The notes under the pieces: generated by a model
What the model was told of the DNA's origin: nothing
The model's database searches: none
The model's input: only the letters and a program-made list of their open reading frames with translations
Shown here: positions 5,951-8,721 of the stretch, in pieces
How positions within the stretch are numbered: the first letter of the stretch is position 1
Layout of the letters: every line of letters begins with the position of its first letter
Made by a program: the position numbers and the translations under genes
NCBI GenBank assembly: GCA_011390135.1
Contig: JAABSZ010000164.1
Span: forward strand, 1-8,721
From: JAABSP01 sp011390135
Lineage (GTDB): Bacteria > Desulfobacterota > Desulfobacteria > Desulfobacterales > JAABSP01
Length of the DNA: 8,721 bases
Reading direction: 5' to 3'

Positions 5951-6016
5951 GCTCATTCAATGATTGGCAAAATATAGCAGCGGTGGTAGAGGGATTTCCT
6001 TTTCTATGCCGACGGC

Positions 6017-6235
6017 TTACTGATTGCCGTACCCGTTCTGATCCCCACACTCGGGACAGACCCAGGTAATGCCGTTGCAGGAGAGCCCCCAGAAGTTTTC
6101 ATACATGCACTCCTGGCAGATGGCAAACCCGCAGCGGCACTGCCAGCAGAACCGAAAAGTTTTCCTGCAGCACTGGCAGTCGATCTCCTTTACCCGCCTT
6201 CTGCGCCGGTTCTTTCGATCCGGTTGTTCCGTCAT
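6017..6235 (-). CDS. Cysteine-rich small putative zinc-binding protein
   Basis: A 72-residue protein with eleven cysteines. The ATG codon at 6233-6235 has an AAGGAG ribosome site 9 bases upstream (6245-6250); a longer TTG start at 6283 would add 16 residues without support. Residues 7-16 are strongly basic, with five consecutive arginines at 10-14. Cysteines are at 20, 22, 23, 30, 33, 35, 40, 43, 53, 60 and 63, giving C-x-C-C, C-x-x-C, a second C-x-x-C in I-C-Q-E-C-M, and a last C-P-E-C-G typical of zinc ribbons. This allows at least two zinc sites, possibly RING-like or double-ribbon. The ending G-Y-G-N-Q is glycine-rich. No signal peptide or membrane segment is present, so it should be cytoplasmic. 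The basic arm suggests nucleic-acid contact, which is inference. I do not recognise a named family. It is divergent from the HD-domain gene. Confidence 0.8.
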   Translation of the reverse strand: MTEQPDRKNRRRRRVKEIDCQCCRKTFRFCWQCRCGFAICQECMYENFWGLSCNGITWVCPECGDQNGYGNQ

Positions 6236-6251
6236 TATTTCGATCTCCTTC

Positions 6252-6280
6252 TTGTCGGATGATATTGATGATGGTATAGT
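6252..6280 (+). promoter_or_regulatory. Sigma70-like promoter of the HD-domain gene
   Basis: TTGTCG (6252-6257), a 17-base spacer, TATAGT (6275-6280). The boxes match four and five of six consensus bases at ideal spacing. Transcription would start near 6287, about 49 bases before the ATG. The promoter lies in the AT-rich 100-base gap shared with the divergent cysteine-rich gene, whose own promoter I could not place. Confidence 0.5.
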
Positions 6281-6335
6281 CAATGGTTCATTTATGGATG
6301 AATTGTCAATTGTTTATTAATACAGGAGGGAAGAC

Positions 6336-6914
6336 ATGTCAACGGGCAACGGACCCGGAATTTCCAGAGACGAGGCCATGGAACTGCTGAAGACCCATCT
6401 GAAAAACGATCGGCTCATCTCCCACTGCGTCGCCTCCGAGGCGATCATGCGGGCACTGGCAGCACGATTTGACGAAGATCCGGAGACGTGGGGCATTGCG
6501 GGGCTGCTCCATGATCTCGACTATGAGATCACGGGCGAGGAGGAGAACCGGCACGGCGCGGAGACGGCCGTTATTTTAAAACAGAAGGGCGTCGCGCCGG
6601 CCGTGATCGACGCGATCAAAAAACACAACGCAGAGGGGCTGGGCCTGACCCGCACCACCACTTTCGACCATGCCCTCACCTGTGCCGAGACCATCACTGG
6701 CCTGATCGTGGCCACGGCCCTGGTCTATCCGGACAAGAAGATCGCCGGCGTCAAACCCAAATCGGTGACCAAGCGGATGAAGACCGCACACTTTGCCAGA
6801 GCCGTCAGCCGGGAACGGATTCGGGAGTGCGAGGCGATCGGCATCCCGGTGAATGATTTTGTGGTATTGAGCCTTTCGGCCATGTCCGAAATAGCGGACG
6901 AGCTGGGGCTCTGA
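6336..6914 (+). CDS. HD-domain phosphohydrolase-family protein
   Basis: A 192-residue cytoplasmic protein. ATG start with GGAGG at 6325-6329, 6 bases upstream. The HD-superfamily metal-binding pattern is visible: H30 in I-S-H-C, the H59-D60 doublet in L-L-H-D-L-D-Y-E, then H73 in N-R-H-G-A-E and H97 in K-K-H-N-A-E. In the helix where the last metal-binding aspartate usually sits (A-x-D-x-x-x-G-L) this protein has C-A-E118-T-I-T-G-L, a glutamate. The layout is that of the small HDIG-type hydrolases (TIGR00277-like), predicted to hydrolyse phosphate esters or nucleotides; the substrate is unknown. It lies 97 bases upstream of polA on the same strand, so co-transcription is possible. GC-rich composition like polA suggests it belongs to the chromosomal backbone. 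Confidence 0.88.
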   Translation: MSTGNGPGISRDEAMELLKTHLKNDRLISHCVASEAIMRALAARFDEDPETWGIAGLLHDLDYEITGEEENRHGAETAVILKQKGVAPAVIDAIKKHNAEGLGLTRTTTFDHALTCAETITGLIVATALVYPDKKIAGVKPKSVTKRMKTAHFARAVSRERIRECEAIGIPVNDFVVLSLSAMSEIADELGL

Positions 6915-6954
6915 TGCCTTCCGGAATCGGTCTTTTCATTTTCATGCCCTGACC

Positions 6955-6979
6955 GGTTTGGAACATTTCCGAAACCCTT
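6955..6979 (+). terminator. Weak hairpin between the HD-domain gene and polA
   Basis: GGTTTGGAA (6955-6963), loop CAT, TTCCGAAACC (6967-6976) pair with a single bulged base. The following sequence is only CTTT, so termination would be poor. It could be a partial terminator or a processing site; no convincing polA promoter boxes were found in the gap. Confidence 0.25.
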
Positions 6980-7011
6980 TACCGATACCCTTATCCGGGG
7001 GAGCAGAACCA

Positions 7012-8721
7012 ATGGCCAGTAAAACGATCTATCTGATCGACGGCTCCGCATACATCCACAGGGCATTTCACGCGATCCGGGGGCTTGCCAACTCACAGGG
7101 GATGCCCACCAACGCGGTCTTCGGCTTTACCAAGATGCTGATCAAACTGCTGGAGGAGCGGGACCCGGAATATGTCGCGATGGTCTTCGATGCCAAGGGC
7201 CCCACCTTCCGCCATGAGATCTACGAAGAATACAAGGCCAACCGCCCCGCCATGCCCGAGGAGATGGCGGTGCAGCTCCCCTGGATCAATGATGTGGTGG
7301 CGGGGTTCAACATCCCAATGCTCCGGGAGCCGGGATTCGAGGCCGATGATCTCATCGGAACCCTCTCCCGCATCGCACGGGAAGCGGGATATTCCGTGGT
7401 GATGGTGACCGGCGACAAGGACTTCATCCAGTTGGTGCGGGAGGATGTCGAGATATGGGACCCGATGAAAGAGAAATCCATTGATCTCGAAACGGTGCAA
7501 AAGGATTTCGGGGTAAAGCCGGAACAGATGATCGACGTGATGGGGCTTTCCGGCGATACGTCGGACAACATTCCCGGAGTCCCGGGGATCGGGCAGAAGA
7601 CCGCGCTCTGGCTGATCAGGGAATTCGGCAGCATGGAAGGGATATATGAGAAGATCGATACTATCACCAAAAAAAAGCAGAAAGAGAACCTGATCGAGTA
7701 CAAGAATCAGGCGCTGCTGAGCAAAACATTGGTGACGATCCGCACCGATGCCCCGATCCCGGAAGCCTGTCTGCCCGAAAACCTGAAGCGGCGATCCCCG
7801 GACAACGAAAAGCTCGCGGAGATATTCAAAACCCTGGAGTTTCGGCAGCTTCAGCGGGATTTTCCGGAGGCGGCCGAGGCGGCCGTACAGACCCGCTATG
7901 CCTGCATCACCGATGAAAAGGCGCTCGATGACCTCGTGAATCGTCTTCAAAAGGCCAAGCGGTTTGCCGTGGACACCGAGACCACCTCCGAGTATCCCAT
8001 GCGGGCCGAGCTGATCGGTTTCTCCGTTTCCCTGTCGCCGGACGAGGCCTTTTACATACCCTGCGGCCACCACTATCTGGGGGTTCCCGATCAACTGCCC
8101 CTGAAAGATGTCCTTGCGGCGTTGAAGCCGGTACTCGAAGATCCGAAGATCGAAAAGATCGGCCAGAACATCAAATACGACTGGATGGTGCTGAAGCGAA
8201 ACGGGATCGACCTGAAGGGCGTGGCCTTCGATACGATGGTGGCCTCATACCTGCTCAACCCGTCGAAGCGGGCCCACAACCTCGACCAGATCGCGCTCGA
8301 TTTCCTCGGGCACAAGACCATCACCTACGCAGATGTGACCGGCAAAGGAAAAAAGGCGATCCCCTTCTGCGAGGTGACGGTGGAAAAGGCGACCGAATAT
8401 GCCTGCGAGGATGCCGATGTCACCTTCAAAGCCTACCAAATTCTTTCAGAAGAGGTTGAAAAGATCGGCCTGACCGAGCTTATGGAGACAGTGGAGATGC
8501 CGCTGGTCCCGGTACTCATGAAGATGGAGATGAGAGGGATCTCTGTGGATAAGGATCGGCTCCAATCCCTTTCCAAGATATTCGAGGGGGAACTCTTCCG
8601 GCTGGAGGAGGAGATCTGCACCATGGCCGGGGAGACCTTCAACATCAAATCCTCCCAGCAGCTCGGAACCATCCTCTTTGAAAAGCTGAAGCTGCCGACG
8701 GTCAAGAAGACCAAGAAGAGG
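7012..8721 (+). CDS. polA: DNA polymerase I, N-terminal 570 residues (runs off the window)
   Basis: Gap-filling and Okazaki-fragment-processing polymerase, cytoplasmic. ATG at 7012 with a GGGGGAG ribosome site at 6997-7003. The frame stays open for exactly 570 codons to the window edge. Residues 1 to about 290 are the 5'-3' exonuclease: D10 in L-I-D-G-S, D60 in V-F-D-A-K-G, E110/D112/D113 in E-A-D-D-L, D135/D137 in T-G-D-K-D, and D182/D185 in G-D-T-S-D-N before the helix-hairpin-helix G-V-P-G-I-G. From about 300 comes the 3'-5' proofreading domain with every catalytic residue kept: D321 and E323 (D-T-E-T), D390 (N-I-K-Y-D), Y463 and D467 (Y-A-C-E-D). These align with E. coli D355, E357, D424, Y497 and D501 at a constant offset of 34. 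Proofreading is lost in many PolA lineages, so its retention is informative. The polymerase palm and fingers lie beyond the edge. Confidence 0.97.
   Translation, partial: MASKTIYLIDGSAYIHRAFHAIRGLANSQGMPTNAVFGFTKMLIKLLEERDPEYVAMVFDAKGPTFRHEIYEEYKANRPAMPEEMAVQLPWINDVVAGFNIPMLREPGFEADDLIGTLSRIAREAGYSVVMVTGDKDFIQLVREDVEIWDPMKEKSIDLETVQKDFGVKPEQMIDVMGLSGDTSDNIPGVPGIGQKTALWLIREFGSMEGIYEKIDTITKKKQKENLIEYKNQALLSKTLVTIRTDAPIPEACLPENLKRRSPDNEKLAEIFKTLEFRQLQRDFPEAAEAAVQTRYACITDEKALDDLVNRLQKAKRFAVDTETTSEYPMRAELIGFSVSLSPDEAFYIPCGHHYLGVPDQLPLKDVLAALKPVLEDPKIEKIGQNIKYDWMVLKRNGIDLKGVAFDTMVASYLLNPSKRAHNLDQIALDFLGHKTITYADVTGKGKKAIPFCEVTVEKATEYACEDADVTFKAYQILSEEVEKIGLTELMETVEMPLVPVLMKMEMRGISVDKDRLQSLSKIFEGELFRLEEEICTMAGETFNIKSSQQLGTILFEKLKLPTVKKTKKR

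Noticed and set aside
6281..6283. TTG start for an 88-residue form of the cysteine-rich protein
   Set aside because: No ribosome site precedes it and it lies in the AT-rich intergenic region; the ATG at 6235 has AAGGAG at good spacing.
7093..8094. Minus-strand frame of 333 codons opposite polA
   Set aside because: Antisense to a polA with every catalytic motif intact; the His- and Leu-rich product has no recognisable domain.
1..8721. tRNA, rRNA, CRISPR arrays, transposases or integrases
   Set aside because: No cloverleaf-like pattern, regularly spaced repeats or recombinase motifs were found on either strand by eye.

Overview
The window reads as chromosomal DNA of a Gram-negative bacterium, most likely a Desulfobacterota (deltaproteobacterial) lineage. 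The Gram-negative call rests on two small lipoproteins of outer-membrane-associated families. The narrower placement is inference from the overall look of the lipoproteins and gene neighbourhood and cannot be proved here. The core genes (argH, HD protein, polA) are GC-rich; the middle of the window is visibly poorer in GC.

Layout. (1) 1-1424: argH, argininosuccinate lyase, complete except for the first base of its start codon. A short LptM-like lipoprotein gene overlaps its end (1409-1615). (2) 1747-2352: a DUF1318/YdbL-like lipoprotein, closed by a strong intrinsic terminator at 2415-2442. (3) 2443-6016: an accessory-looking segment. It holds a lower-GC AAA/ABC-type ATPase resembling PtuA of Septu and related retron-linked defence systems (2714-4054), followed by what looks like the wreck of its partner gene (4032-4267). 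Convergent to these is a Fic-domain protein, probably an AMP-transferase (4309-5814, minus), with its own sigma70-like promoter. (4) 6017-6235 (minus): a 72-residue protein with eleven cysteines and an arginine-rich N-terminus, divergent from an HD-domain phosphohydrolase (6336-6914). (5) 7012 to the window end: polA, 570 residues visible, with intact 5'-3' exonuclease and proofreading motifs; the polymerase domain lies mostly beyond the edge.

Functional reading. argH is arginine biosynthesis, the two lipoproteins belong to the cell envelope, and polA is replication and repair; these form the stable backbone. Between the lipoprotein terminator and the HD/polA pair sits an ATPase plus Fic module that may be a small defence or toxin-like island. 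The most interesting point is the ATPase: its motifs are intact and it looks expressible, but the downstream gene that usually supplies the nuclease in PtuAB-like pairs survives only as a start-like piece in one frame and a start-less, coding-looking tail in another. Short matched sequences occur at both edges of the segment (2478-2506 and 5925-5950). No tRNA, rRNA, CRISPR array, transposase or integrase was seen.
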